A DNA stretch of 64,000 nucleotides from Engraulis encrasicolus (Eukaryota; Chordata; Actinopteri; Clupeiformes; Engraulidae): the NCBI RefSeq assembly GCF_034702125.1, contig NC_085865.1, forward strand, positions 27,121,460 to 27,185,459, read 5' to 3'. A model generated the notes under the pieces. The model was not told the origin of the DNA. It worked only from the letters and a program-made list of their open reading frames with translations, and searched no databases. Positions 33,180 to 54,280 of the stretch are shown in pieces (the stretch's first letter is position 1; each line of letters starts with the position of its first letter). The position numbers were made by a program, and so were the translations under genes.

Positions 33180-34780
33180 GAATTGTGGAAAAATTATATT
33201 CTTTTTCCCTTGCTAAGTTGAGGAAACGCCTCAACCACTTGACAAAGTTAGCATTAACCTCTGCTGACTCTGCTAGGTCCACCATGCTAGTCGAGAGCGA
33301 GGATAAGACCAAGCTACCTGCTAGCCAGCTAGCCTCTCAAGCTTCCTCCACTATGCCGATGGCTAACCTCCTAACCACGCTAATACGTCTTTAAAGTTCC
33401 TCGGAACCAAAAAGCGCATTCATATTTGTTTACGTTTCTGACTATGGATACCATTTTGCATCTCATCATGATGCATAAAGACAGGTTGCTTAGACCTAAA
33501 TCTTTCCTTGCACTGAACCTTCATTAAAACATGCTTGCCACTGTGGTGCAATTGGGGGTACATTTGCCTTTTGTGTCATGATGTAATGAACAGGGTTGAC
33601 CTTTGGCATCCTACCTTATCTTGAAGCTTGGTCAAAGTATCATATACTGACGAGTTGACACTATGACATAGGACATGGCTTTAGATGTGTTAAAGTACAT
33701 TTCTCTGGCGGTTGGTGGCAGGTGGCAGTTCCAACATCTGATCATGGAAGAGGTTTTTTGTCATATTGGAGTTTACCTCTAAGTACAATATCAATGCAAC
33801 AGCAAAGTATAAATTATGTAGTCAACTGCAGGGAATGCTTTGAGATAATCTTTCAAATTGTTTCATTAGAAAGAATACAAATTGGAATTACTTCAAAAGC
33901 AAACTGTGTGGTATGTTGAAATGTCAGGCATGGCGAATTCTGGTTTGAGTTTGCATTGCTTGTATTTCACTCCTGAATACCTCCCTGCTGAAGTTCATCT
34001 ATTTTAAAGGTTATTTTGAAGTGAGCTATTCATTTTCTCTCCGGTTTAATATGATGATATTTTTGTAAGAAGACCCAAGGCTACACTATTCCTCTAGGAA
34101 CAACACTCAAATAACACTCTGTTCCATTAGCATAGTGCACCTATATAACCATAAGAACTGCATTTGATTTCTAAAATATTTGCCCACATTTGATTTTCAA
34201 TGTGGAAGCCTGGAGAAGAGGGGAAGGAGTTCAAAGCAATATGACATGGGGGAAAGATAACCTCTGCCTCCCAGTGTACAGTTTGCTTTTCATTAGTAAC
34301 ATTATCCCATGGTGATGATGTTTGAATCTGGGCTCCGTGGCATTAATCCTGCTGCACTGTGCTTTGGCTGAAGGATTAGGCAAGTGACAACCTCAAGTGA
34401 GAGCAGAGATGTAAGGGCAGCTTAAGACTTGTTCCCATTAACAGCACGTCACAATATGGCCCTGGGGCCCCTACATACACATGACACATCAAAGATGCAC
34501 GTCCAAACCCTCAATAGGATTTCATCATCACTGCTCTTTTTTCTTTATTTCTCTCTTTCATTTTTATTTCACTATTCTGACCATTCACCATCTCTGCCTG
34601 CCCTCAATCCTTAGCTCCCCCCCAAATCATTTTTCACACTTCTTTGCTTGGCTGAGGACTCCAGCCCTTTGATGCTGCTGTTCCACACCAGCATCATTGC
34701 ACCAAAGCCGCTCTACAGTCAGAACAAGGTTTCTACCTACAGTACATTGTGTGCGCATGGTTACACACACAGCTTCCTCA
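33180..34780. other. No feature recognised
   Basis: Unique sequence, short open frames only (longest about 72 codons). No exon or mobile element is supported. Confidence 0.5.
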
Positions 34781-34975
34781 AAACACACACACACACACGT
34801 GACAAAATACCTTTATTTTGAGTGAAATAAATCTATAGCAGGTGTGTGTCACATTCACACACACACATGCACATTTACTGTCTCGGTCTCTCTCTCTCTT
34901 TCTCACTCACTCACCCACACTCACTAACCCACACCCAAACCCACACCCACACCCACACCCACACGCACACTATAA
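34781..34975. repeat. Low-complexity CA / CT / CACACC tract
   Basis: A short CA run, a CT-rich patch (about 34,880-34,905) and a degenerate CCCACA hexamer array (34,910-34,970). Confidence 0.8.
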
Positions 34976-36050
34976 ATTAAGGAACAGTCATAGTGAATTT
35001 AAAGCAAATAAGCAATCCTCTCAGGTGTTCTTTGCCACACTCCACTGAAATCATTTTAAATTCACTCAGTACCCCTGAGAGACACAGGAAGAGGGATGAA
35101 GATAGAGAGGAGAAATAGCCTAGTGTACTTGCTTTTTAAGTCTTCTGGCATGTGCGGTTAGGCAGTCACATAGGGGTAGATTTTTCCCCTCTTGCTTCTC
35201 TCTTGGGACTCAAGAAAGGTAACTCCTCAATCCTCTGTAATTAACTTCAGTGGAACTCGAGGAGTATTTGACTTTGGCACTGCAATGCTTTAAGCTCATT
35301 TGTCATTATGCTTATGTCGCACGCTTAGCAAGGAAACAAGGCTTTGGTATAGCTGCCGCGCCTGGACTGAGAAGTGTTTGTCTTCGTGCTGTACCTGTCT
35401 TGCTTTGGCACGTCTGTGATGTTTTGAAAATCACATGGGGATTTTCTGAACGGATGTTGTGTTGCAGAGAAATTACTTTCACAAGATGAACAGGTTTATC
35501 GACTGTGAGTGAAAACGAATAGCAACCTGTCAGAACGCCCTGTCATGACTTATGTGTTGCTTCTCATGCGTGTTGCAGATTTATAGGCCATCTTGTAATG
35601 CCATTTTTTTTGCCTCAGAGATACTGTGTGTCCTGTTTGGAAGTAGACTAGGTCAATATTGATGGGACCTTTGCCATCCGGGTGAGTTCCGAGCCCTGTA
35701 TTCACAGGCTGTCTTTGGCACAGAGTAAGATCCTTTTAAAATTGCTCAAGTGAGACCAAGATTTATCCTCAAAAGTTGCTGGTCCTTGTATTGGCTTCGT
35801 TTTATGAGCAGTGCCAAACTGTGGACAAATAAATTGTGACCCCTGTCATGCAGAAAAGTAAGAGAAGGGCACACCATTCATTTGACTTGAATCATTTGAC
35901 TGCATTTGACCCCTCTCTTCCAGACCCTGACTCATTCTGGTCATCTGGTCTCAGGAATACAGATCCCTGTAGAGATGTGAACATGACCTTACAACTGTTT
36001 TCACCATCTGCAGCAAGACCACTTATCCCATGATATGCTTATTTTTTATT
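34976..36050. other. No feature recognised
   Basis: Unique sequence. Frames at 35,250-35,489 and 35,836-36,033 have no recognisable domain. Confidence 0.5.
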
Positions 36051-36404
36051 ACCTCCGCCAAGGAGGTTATGTATTCGGTTGCATTGGTTTGTCTGTTTGT
36101 CTGTCTGTCTGACAGCAGGATATCTCAAAAAGTTATGCACGGATTTGGATAAAACTGAGTTGTTGGAAATGAACAAAGGAAGAGGCGATTACCTTTTGGT
36201 GGGGATCCCACCATAAAAGAATAAAAGATTATTCTCCATTGCTAGCCTAGAAATCTAGACGCCCCTAGTGAATTGCGGGACAGGGTGAATTTTGACATTC
36301 CAGTTTCTAACTCCACAAAAAGAAGGGAGAAAGATTTAAATAGATAAAGTGGTAAATAAAAGTAGGTTGTCAAATGTTCTATCAAACAGCTTCCTTGGTG
36401 AAGT
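36051..36404 (+). mobile_element. Dispersed repeat, ACCTCCGCCAAGG family, copy 2
   Basis: Begins ACCTCCGCCAAGGAGGTTATG (itself a small hairpin CCTCC..GGAGG) and ends CCTTGGTGAAGT. Shares TTTGTCTGTCTG, CTCAAAAAGTT.TG.ATGGATTTGG and the ends with copy 3, and the TCTAGACGCCCCTAGTG block with copy 1. Confidence 0.7.
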
Positions 36405-39366
<2,962 letters not shown>

Positions 39367-39375
39367 GCGTGCACG

Positions 39376-39449
<74 letters not shown>
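39367..39449. repeat. (CA)n microsatellite
   Basis: GCACGCACG steps followed by pure CA dinucleotides. Confidence 0.95.
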
Positions 39450-39455
<6 letters not shown>

Positions 39456-39734
39456 TACGCTTGCAAAAAAATAACAGCACAATCTGCCAAGTCCCAGCAG
39501 CCTGGAATGTGACAACATCATCTGTCATGGCTGCTTAAGACATCTGTGATGTCACCATGCTCCCACAGCTTTACACCATCAGCCCACAGTCCATAGCAAC
39601 ATTAGCATCCGTGTCACTGTCAGCTAAGTCTGGGACACAGACAGACACAGTGGGAAGACAGGGCTAAAGAAAAAAATCACATCACATCCTGTTTTTCTGC
39701 TTTAGATGGATCACCTGGAGTGCGATCAAAGTTA

Positions 39735-40089
39735 AGGTGCCGGTATGCTTGCTGTGAGCTGTAAATTACGCGCGTCACCGCGAGCAACCGGCATCACATG
39801 CTTGCTTCAAAAGCAGTTGACCAAGACGCAGAATACTGGCGGACAAACTCAATGAGACGCTCTTAAAAGTTGCTGCCATTGTCGTTTTCATATCAAGCAC
39901 ACGCGTGGAACTGCGCAGTCTATCTTACGATCGCCCCCAGCGAGTTTGAAGATAGCCTATTGCACCTGACGCACGCATTTGGCTGCCGTGTCCAACGCGC
40001 GCGAAATTGACATTAAATACGCATGTTAACGCGTTCATGAACGAATCGTGCACGCGCTCGCGTATCTTGCAGCAAGCATACCGGCACCT
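39735..40089. mobile_element. CpG-rich MITE, PIF/Harbinger-type (TTA duplication)
   Basis: Perfect 20-bp inverted ends AGGTGCCGGTATGCTTGCTG (39,735-39,754 and mirrored at 40,070-40,089), flanked by TTA at 39,732-39,734 and 40,090-40,092. TWA 3-bp duplications are characteristic of PIF/Harbinger. The 355-bp interior has many CpG (ACGCGCGTCACCGCG; AACGCGCGCG; CACGCGCTCGCG), unlike its AT-rich surroundings. No coding capacity. Confidence 0.85.
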
Positions 40090-40092
40090 TTA

Positions 40093-40854
40093 GAGAGCAT
40101 CTTTAAAAGGTTTCTAACAAATAGGATTTAGACCTGCTACACGGTTCATGGTGTAGATGTGCTTATTATTTATTAAAGTGCTTTATTAACGATTATTTTG
40201 TTCAGTGGCTTGCACGCCTGGGGCTAAGTGCCGTAGAACTAGCTTAAGTGAATGAAATAGAATACTCGATAAATAATGGTGACTTAGCTATGAGCCCAAA
40301 TAAAAAGCAAAAACGCAAGTACGTTCACAGCTCTGAGCCTTTTTTTTTAGACAAGGTGAATGATTTAGATAAGTGTCGGAACAAGAGGTACTGCCTTGTC
40401 GAGTAATTTCAGTGCAATGTCTTTCAGCCCTTGAGGAAACAGTGAGACACATTTTGATGAGCCAGAGCAGAACAATGACAAAGGGAACACAAAGGAATAC
40501 ATTTGTCCTGGAATACAATTTGCCTTAGACTGCCATCTGAAAAAAAATGAGAGGCAGATTATCGAAAAACACTGACTAGAATAGTGATTCAAAGTAGATA
40601 ACAATGTTAGCAATTGGGAGGGAAAGTGGAAAACAGCTATCCTAGCAGTTACGTTCCAACCACCAGTGAGATCCTATTGAAACTCCCATAGACGAGTTTT
40701 TTTTTTTTTTTTAAATCCAAAAGATATGACGCTGAACTATCACACCAGACAAATGTTTAAGCTTACACAATAGGATGAACTACCTGTCGAAATCTTGAGT
40801 CATTTTTTGCCCTTTTAAGAAAAGTAGAAATTGTGCGAATCTGTTTGGAAAGGG
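40093..40854. other. No feature recognised
   Basis: AT-rich unique sequence with homopolymer T near 40,340 and 40,697. Confidence 0.5.
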
Positions 40855-40873
40855 ACTACAGCTCCCAGCATGC
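40855..40873 (+). promoter_or_regulatory. ZNF143-like (ACTACAnnTCCCA) motif
   Basis: ACTACAGCTCCCAGCATGC fits the ACTACAnnTCCCAGnATGC consensus recognised by ZNF143/THAP11 in vertebrates. The following 60 bp contains TTCGCGCC and several CpG. It could mark a promoter or be carried by an unrecognised repeat. Confidence 0.4.
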
Positions 40874-41333
40874 TGTGCTTCGCGCCTCATTGACAAACAC
40901 AGAGAAACAAACGAACGCAAGTTCTTCGCGTTTCTTCACATTCTTGTAATCATGGAAGTTCCATATTGGCGTCTTATTACACATATACACTCGATTAATT
41001 TGGTTTGGTTTTAGCTTCTCTAGCAGATATGATGGCTTCTGTAATGACGAATAACCACCTCTCTGGCTAATGTTTGGCTATGCTAATTTGGCTATGCTAA
41101 TTACATGAAGTAAACACGTCACACATGCAAGTCAGTGTAGTTCTGTATTAGCTTTTTTAAGAATATTAAAATCAGTTCAGATCAATTGAAACCGAACATT
41201 TTACCACCTGAATCGATCAAATGGGCCAACATGCATATTATATGACAGCCACTGCTCCTCATCGTCAGGACCGAGATGTAATGATGTAATAAAAAATAAA
41301 AAAAACATTCATTTGATGCAGAGGCTTGGAATG

Positions 41334-41353
41334 TTGCCAGCAGGGGGCGATGA
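41334..41353 (+). promoter_or_regulatory. CTCF-like motif
   Basis: TTGCCAGCAGGGGGCGATGA matches the CTCF core CCAGCAGGGGGCG. It lies in otherwise unremarkable sequence. Binding is not shown. Confidence 0.45.
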
Positions 41354-41463
41354 GATTACTTTCCCAATAGCACAACAAAATATGCTAATATAATAAAGAA
41401 ATTGTTACACATTTATCTGTGTAATATGTTATTTGGAGTATGGGCTAGCCAAAGGAAGGAAGT

Positions 41464-41733
41464 CTATAGGTTACCTGGGTAACTACGGTTCTCTGAGGGA
41501 GATGTACGAGACATCTCACTATGGGTTACACTCTTTGCTTGATCCTTTGCCGAAACTTGCTTTCAGTCATGCCGCCAGGCCAATGAGCTGCACAGGTGGA
41601 GTCCCGTCCCCTCGGTTCTATCCACCCGCGCTGATCTCTGATCACTAGTCTGAGGCAACTAACCTTTGAGCTTGTGAGGTGAGCGGGGCAATCTAGTGAG
41701 GTGTCTCGTTCAACTCCCCATGGTAACCTATAG
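41464..41733. mobile_element. Short repeat with inverted ends CTATAGGTTACC
   Basis: CTATAGGTTACC at 41,464 and its mirror GGTAACCTATAG ending at 41,733. Internal ACTACGGTTCTCTGAGGGAGAT and GAGGTGTCTCGTTCAACTCCCC are familiar from dispersed fish repeats. No target duplication is clear, so the class is unassigned. Confidence 0.55.
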
Positions 41734-45307
<3,574 letters not shown>

Positions 45308-45347
45308 GCGCGTGTGTGTGTGTGCGTGCGTGTGTGTGTGTGTGTGC
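45308..45347. repeat. Short (TG)n tract
   Basis: TG dinucleotides with CGTGCG interruptions. Confidence 0.85.
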
Positions 45348-45760
45348 CCACTGTGCCCTCCTATGTCATCAGTGCCACCTGCACTACATCAGACTCCTTG
45401 AGGGCCTTCTGACACCTGAGCAGCCCTGGTCGTTAGCCTCAGCCCACACAACCCCCCACTCCACTCAAGTTGCTCTGATTCATCGCTGGAGCACAGGGTC
45501 AATTGACCTTTTCTACTCTGAGTTTAATTGCCAATAGTCTGTGATAATCTGCCTTATGGCATGTCACCGTTGGGGAGGCGACTGCCAAGACTGCCAAGAT
45601 ACAAGCACGAGCTAAAATAAATACAATACCTCTCGGAGTGCGTATCTGTCTTGACAATAATTCTGATGTATATTGCAGTGTATCTCTACAAAGATATTCT
45701 GAATTGGTAATGATGAAGATTTTCAGGAGCTCAACAAGAAAATAGAACTGAAATAGAACT
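45348..45760. other. No feature recognised
   Basis: Unique sequence without coding signal. Confidence 0.5.
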
Positions 45761-45986
45761 GTTTATTTGCAAAACGGTGTATCTCCATTTTTTGACTTTT
45801 GCATTTTATTATTGAAAATGACTGAAATCACCATATGAGAATTCTTACCATTCAAATATTATGAGAACATACTTTTTAGACCTATATAAAATGCATTTCG
45901 CAATGCAATTCAATGGAATGCCCAATTACAAAAGGTCAATTTCCCAACATTCTACAAAATGGAGATACACCGTTTTGCAAATAAAC
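45761..45986. mobile_element. 226-bp MITE with about 30-bp inverted ends
   Basis: GTTTATTTGCAAAACGGTGT... (45,761-45,790) is mirrored exactly at 45,957-45,986. Outside the inverted ends no target duplication is certain. The interior is AT-rich and non-coding. Family unassigned. Confidence 0.75.
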
Positions 45987-46192
45987 CACAGAATGAAGCT
46001 GGAATGCTACAGCATTTGACTAAATATGACTAGATTCAAGCTATAATACAATTAATAATTACTTTATATGTATCTAATTAATACAAAACACACATGTTGT
46101 TTATGGTAACTACAACGGTGAAACACTAGTTACACACTCAAACACTCTCACGGTCTAACTCTGACATTCAATAAATGGTAAATGGTATTATT

Positions 46193-46480
46193 ACCTCCAC
46201 CAAGGACGTTATGATTTCAGTCGCGTTGGTTTGTCTGCCTCTTTGTCTGTCTGTCAGTCAGCAGGATTACTCAAAAAGTTGTCTATGGATTTGGTTGAGA
46301 TTTGTGGAGTTGGCAATGACAAAAAAAACTAGTAATTAAATGTTGGTGGTGATTCGGCTCACAAACAGGATCCTGGAATTGAAAAAAAAAAGATTATTCA
46401 CCATTTCGAGGCAGAAGGACTTGGGAAAAAAACAGGGTGTAACATAGTCAAATGTTCTATCCAACAGCCTTCTTGGCGGA
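46193..46480 (+). mobile_element. Dispersed repeat, ACCTCCGCCAAGG family, copy 3
   Basis: Begins ACCTCCACCAAGGACGTTATG and ends CAACAGCCTTCTTGGCGGA. Same orientation as copy 2, shorter, with an internal deletion removing the TCTAGACGCCCC block. Confidence 0.65.
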
Positions 46481-48631
<2,151 letters not shown>

Positions 48632-48690
48632 AGTGTGTGTATGTGTGTGTGCGCGTGCGTGTGTGTGTGCGCGCACGCACGCTTGTGTGT
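48632..48690. repeat. Impure (TG/CG)n tract
   Basis: Alternating purine-pyrimidine TGTGTGCGCGTGCG..., potentially Z-DNA forming. Confidence 0.8.
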
Positions 48691-49041
48691 AAAGTGCTGC
48701 ACTCCAGCTGATTATTCTGAAGTGGTAATTAAGAGGGCACCATATTGTCACCTACATGCCCTTGCAGCAGAAAAGGACTCTGGGTAATCAGTGCCAATAA
48801 GTGGAAACGTGCCCCTAATGCCCTCCAAATCACTTAGCTTCCTCACTCAAAGGTAGACAGACTAACGACCAGATGGATGGACAGACACAGATACACATAC
48901 AGACAGACTCACACACCTACAGATATTGAAAGACAAAGATATGGACATTGTATAAAATGACCTCTAATATGCACAAATACTATTGTGAGAGATTGCAAAA
49001 ATGCTCTGCCACCGATGGCAGCCAACGCCGGTATCTGCATG
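48691..49041. other. No feature recognised
   Basis: Unique sequence up to the hAT MITE, with GACAGACA-type short repeats near 48,855-48,905. Confidence 0.5.
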
Positions 49042-49049
49042 GAATAATC

Positions 49050-49378
49050 CAGGGGGGAGGAACCTGTCTCGAGGGCTGTTTGCGACACTTGAGGCCATTT
49101 TATCTGGCCCCCGATATAGTTTTAATGTTGTGCAGCTTCACATGAAATATGACATATTTTGTAAAGGAATTTTAGAAAATAGCCTACATTTACAATACAG
49201 CTAAGTTATATTCAGGGGACCTAGAGAAGGTGGGGTCTGTTTTAAAGGTGGCTGCCTTCAGGCCTAAAGTGCAGGGGGAAATCCTGGTTTGTGCTCATAA
49301 TACGGCCCTCAGAGGACATTTATGGCCCTCGGATGAAATTGAAGTGGCCCCTCGAATGAAAAAGGTTCCCCACCCCTG
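49050..49378. mobile_element. 329-bp hAT MITE
   Basis: Ends CAGGGGGGAGGAACC and mirrored GGTTCCCCACCCCTG, flanked by GAATAATC at 49,042-49,049 and 49,379-49,386 (perfect 8 bp). The CAGGGGTGGGGAACC end is a common vertebrate hAT terminus. Non-coding. Confidence 0.9.
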
Positions 49379-49386
49379 GAATAATC

Positions 49387-50430
49387 AGACCACAACAAGA
49401 AGAAGCAACATGATACCGCGTCTTGTCATTGCACATATGCAAGGCCCAGCATCATGTACCGTCCTTCTTGGACGTTCCTGGCCCTGACTCTTCTTCATTT
49501 TCCCCCTCCTGCCATCGCTGGGTGATGTCTCACGCTGCCCCTCTGTCATGGTGACCCTTTGAGGGGCTTCTGATATTTGCCATCACAGGTAGAGAGTAGA
49601 CCACTGCTGATCGCACACCGTAACCTTAATCATACCACACAACAAGCCTCACACATCCCCACTAAGATTGTGTGCGAATGTGTGTGCGTGTGCGTGTGCA
49701 TGCATGTCTGTACCACTGGTCCAACGCCATTGAGATTGTCTTTCTGGATCATCTTGTGTTCAGTTTCCAGACTTCCATTGTTGTCACATTTGAGATAGTA
49801 TGATGAAGTAGGCAGGGTGAATAAATCACACAGTACATTGTGTAAATGTTTATATTTAACATCTCGAGATATCCATGCCTCTACATTAAATCAGAGAGAG
49901 CTGGACCAACATGAACACACTTTACTGTGCTGCTAACATCTGACATAGATGAAATACTATACTGTAAGTAATTTGACTTCTTTTTGGTGCTTGAAACATT
50001 TGTAGATGCCGATTGGCCTTAGTAAGTGCATATTTTCATGTATTGTTTATTTGTATTGCTGCTAGTATTGCTCATAATACGGCCTCTTGCACTTTACATC
50101 TCTCTCTGGACCACTGTGCAATATGGTAGTACAATAAAAGTCTTGAATGAGTCCTAGTTTTATTCCGGCATAGACGAATAGCAATGAGACAAGCAAACGT
50201 ATCACAGGTGCAAAATTTTCACACACATTGTCTGAGACCTGTGGACGGGATGGATTGTATTGCATGTGTTATGTTTTGATGTTAGAGTTTAATTGTACTT
50301 TGTACTGGAATAAATGCATTGACAGAGCTGCCTGCAAATTACTCAGTCAAACTCATGGTAGTCCTGTGCAAGCAGGGAACATATCTATAGCACATGCACA
50401 GTTTACACTTGAACGGGGCAGCAGATTGTG
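49387..50430. other. No feature recognised
   Basis: Unique sequence with a short TGTGCG tract at about 49,680-49,710. Confidence 0.5.
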
Positions 50431-50438
50431 TGTGTCAT

Positions 50439-51127
50439 CAGGGGCGGATTAAGAAATGATGGCCCCCCTGGGCCAGACATCTTGGCCCACCAACCCTACC
50501 CAAACCGCACCTTTGCTCTGCTAATTGGACATGTTAAGAGAACTGTACACGGTGCGCACAGCTAGCAGGTAATTAGACATGTACAATATACACCAGTCCC
50601 CCCATGCTATATGGGACAGAACTGTATACATAGTGTGTACACAGAGGCACTGGAACACATTTTCAGCAGGGATGATGTTGGATGGTGGACAATTTCTGCA
50701 TGGGGGATTTGGGGGCCCTCCCCCAGAAAATTTCGTATTTTTTAGATGTAATTTCCTGCATTCTGAACAATTTCAGAGCAATTATTGGCAAATCCCTCAG
50801 ATTTGAGATGTTGAAATGACAAAGTGAATGTCACATGGCCATGCATGCAGAATCCACCAAACTGTAGTTTGAAGGGCAGTTTGGGTCACACTTACAACCA
50901 CGGGGCCAAGTTGGCCTGGGCCCCTTTGGCCCCCTTGGGCCCACTGCCCCCCGGATCTGGCTTGGCCTTACTGACTATATCAGTTCATTGTACACCATAC
51001 TGGCTGGCCCATGAAGCACCTTGGAAAGATTGTTATTGCAAAGGTGGTTTTGAAGGCCTGTTTGTGCCGTGGCTGCGGGGCCAAGTTGGACCTGGGCCCA
51101 GTAGGCCCGTTCATTAATCTACCACTG
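50439..51127. mobile_element. 689-bp hAT element, non-autonomous
   Basis: Left end CAGGGGCGGATTAAG and right end mirroring CAGTGGTAGATTAATG, flanked by TGTGTCAT at 50,431-50,438 and 51,128-51,135 (perfect 8 bp). GGGCCC-rich blocks (GGGGCCAAGTTGG.CCTGGGCCC) appear twice in tandem near 50,901 and 51,077. No transposase. Confidence 0.85.
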
Positions 51128-51159
51128 TGTGTCATGAATGCAGTGAATTTGCTGGTATA

Positions 51160-52264
51160 CAGCTCCAGGCCACTTTATTAGAATAGCATGAAAAAGTTGA
51201 TTTATTTCCATAATTCCATCAATAATGTTAAACTGTCATGGATTGTAGATGCATGGCCCAGTTGTTTAACTATTCCAATCATTCAAGTTTTTCTTTTTAC
51301 ATAATTTGGCCTTCCAGCTCAAAAAACCCATGAATTGGGAAATTCGCATTATTAGAATATTGTAATGAAATCACAATTTTCTTCATCAAAATTTGTTTCA
51401 CATCAGTGCACATCAAATCAGTTGAAATTTGGTACTTTCTACATAACATGCAATGTTCAATACTTGGTTAGGACTCTCTCTGTCTTAATAACGGCCATGA
51501 TGCGTTTAACATTGAAGTCAATGGCAGAAACAGTGCACGGGAGTAATGGAAGCCCAGATATCCTTGATGCTTTGCCGTCAGCTGTTCTTGTTTGTTGACC
51601 TGGTGACCCACACTTCACTCTTCAATATACCCGTAGATACCCATGCTACGTTTTGGTGTTAACTCACCAGTTTAATTCTAACTCACCAGAAATAAAACCC
51701 CATTCATTTTCAATGGGGTTTCATTTCTGGTGATTTAGAATTAAACTGGTGAGTTAGCGACAAAACGTGGCATGGAAATCTACAGGGTATATTGAATAGT
51801 GAAGTGTGGGACACCAGGTCAGCTATACAAAAACAGCTGACGGCAAAGCATCAAGGATATCTGGCCTTCCATTACTCCCATGCACTGTTTCTGCCATTGA
51901 CTTCAATGTTAAACGCATCATGGCCGTTAATAATATTAAGACAGAGAGAGTCCTAACCAAGTATTGAACATTGCATGTTGTGTAGAAAGTACCACATTTC
52001 CACTGATTTGATGTGCACTGATGTGAAACACATTTTGATGAAGAAAATTGTGATTTTATTACAATATTCTAATGATGCGAATTCCCCAATTCATGGGTTT
52101 TTTGAGCTGGAAGACCAAAATTTGTAAAAATAAACAATTTAATGATTGGAATAGTTAAAAAACTGGGCCATGAATCTATAATCCATGACAGTTTAACATT
52201 ATTGATGGAATTATGGAAATAAATCAACTTTTTCATGCTATTCTAATAAAGTGGCCTGGAGCTG
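51160..52264. mobile_element. 1.1-kb near-perfect palindrome, Tc1/mariner-type foldback
   Basis: CAGCTCCAGGCCACTTTATT at 51,160 is mirrored at 52,264, with TA on each side (51,158-51,159; 52,265-52,266). The two arms of about 545 bp match almost base for base to a 7-nt loop (CATTTTC, 51,705-51,711). No transposase motif is recognisable in either arm. The TA flanks favour Tc1/mariner, but the family is not certain. Confidence 0.85.
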
Positions 52265-52266
52265 TA

Positions 52267-52758
52267 TAAAGGACCAAGAAATCCTGTAAATCTTACATCA
52301 TATTACTAGGATCCTCCTCCACATGTCTATCGACACATTACTGATGAGGATATACCAGGGATCTTGTAAGCATCTGCAACACAATCACGAACATCGCGAT
52401 TCACTTACAGAACAGATTGGCATACTGTATACAGACTACACACACACGCAACCACGAACACACACAGTCACGCACACACACATGCATGCACGCACACACG
52501 AACGCACGCACATGCACACATGCATGCACGCACGCACACACACATAAACAAACACACACACACACACTCCAAAACAAAATAATGTTATTTTCTTCTCGAC
52601 TGATGCCTTCCTGGGCCTTCCATTCCACTGTTGCTCCTCATTCAGCTAGTGTTGCAGTATGCGTGCATTATGTACAGAGTTTGTAATTCACGGTGACAGG
52701 TGAATGACAGCCATTTCTGTGAGGACTTAGAAAGAAATGCACACATACCACACGCGCA

Positions 52759-52793
<35 letters not shown>

Positions 52794-53345
52794 CTTTCAG
52801 GTATTTGGGGCAATGGACCAAGGGCTGACCCTTCCTGTGGTCAACATTGTACTGATGAACCCTATTTGGTCATCAGCTGGGATGTCACAGAGGTCTGAAA
52901 ATAAAAAGCCCTTACCCAAAACACCTTGTGGAATATGGTTTGTGTCATGTGATGGAGCAGCCGTCCAAAAAAAAACCCTGTGATATTTATCGATCCCTGA
53001 ATGCTTTTGTTCTGTTCCATTTTATGTATTTTTAATAGATATGTACTTTTTGTAAAGCCTTTCATACTTTAAAAAGAATCAAGGTTCAGAAGGCTTTTAT
53101 GCTGTCTTTCACTTAAATTTTAAAAACAATGGTGATCTACGCGGTGATCTACTTGAGCTGCATTTTGTATGACTTGTCTTCAACAAAACACATAACACTT
53201 TCAAGGGTTTTAAGCAAGGGTTCAAAACACACACATGGATTTTTCAACTGAATATGCATATACCTTGCAGACAAGGATGACTGTAGGACCTCAAGGCTCT
53301 TTAAACGATGCTAGCTTGACTGAGTGGAAAGATTAGTCTATTAAT
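52267..53345. other. No gene; impure CA tracts
   Basis: CACACACG/CATGCACG-rich stretch at 52,438-52,567 and CA run at 52,750-52,790; the rest is unique and AT-rich. Confidence 0.55.
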
Positions 53346-53346
53346 G

Positions 53347-53381
53347 ACTGTGTGTTTGTGTGTGTGTGCGTACATGCATGC

Positions 53382-53467
<86 letters not shown>
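53347..53467. repeat. (TG)n microsatellite
   Basis: Impure TG to 53,382, then pure TG to 53,467. Confidence 0.95.

Positions 53468-54280
<813 letters not shown>

Noticed and set aside
34880..34970. Degenerate CCCACA/AACCCACACCC tract as an interstitial telomere
   Set aside because: Units are CACACC-type, not TTAGGG/CCCTAA.
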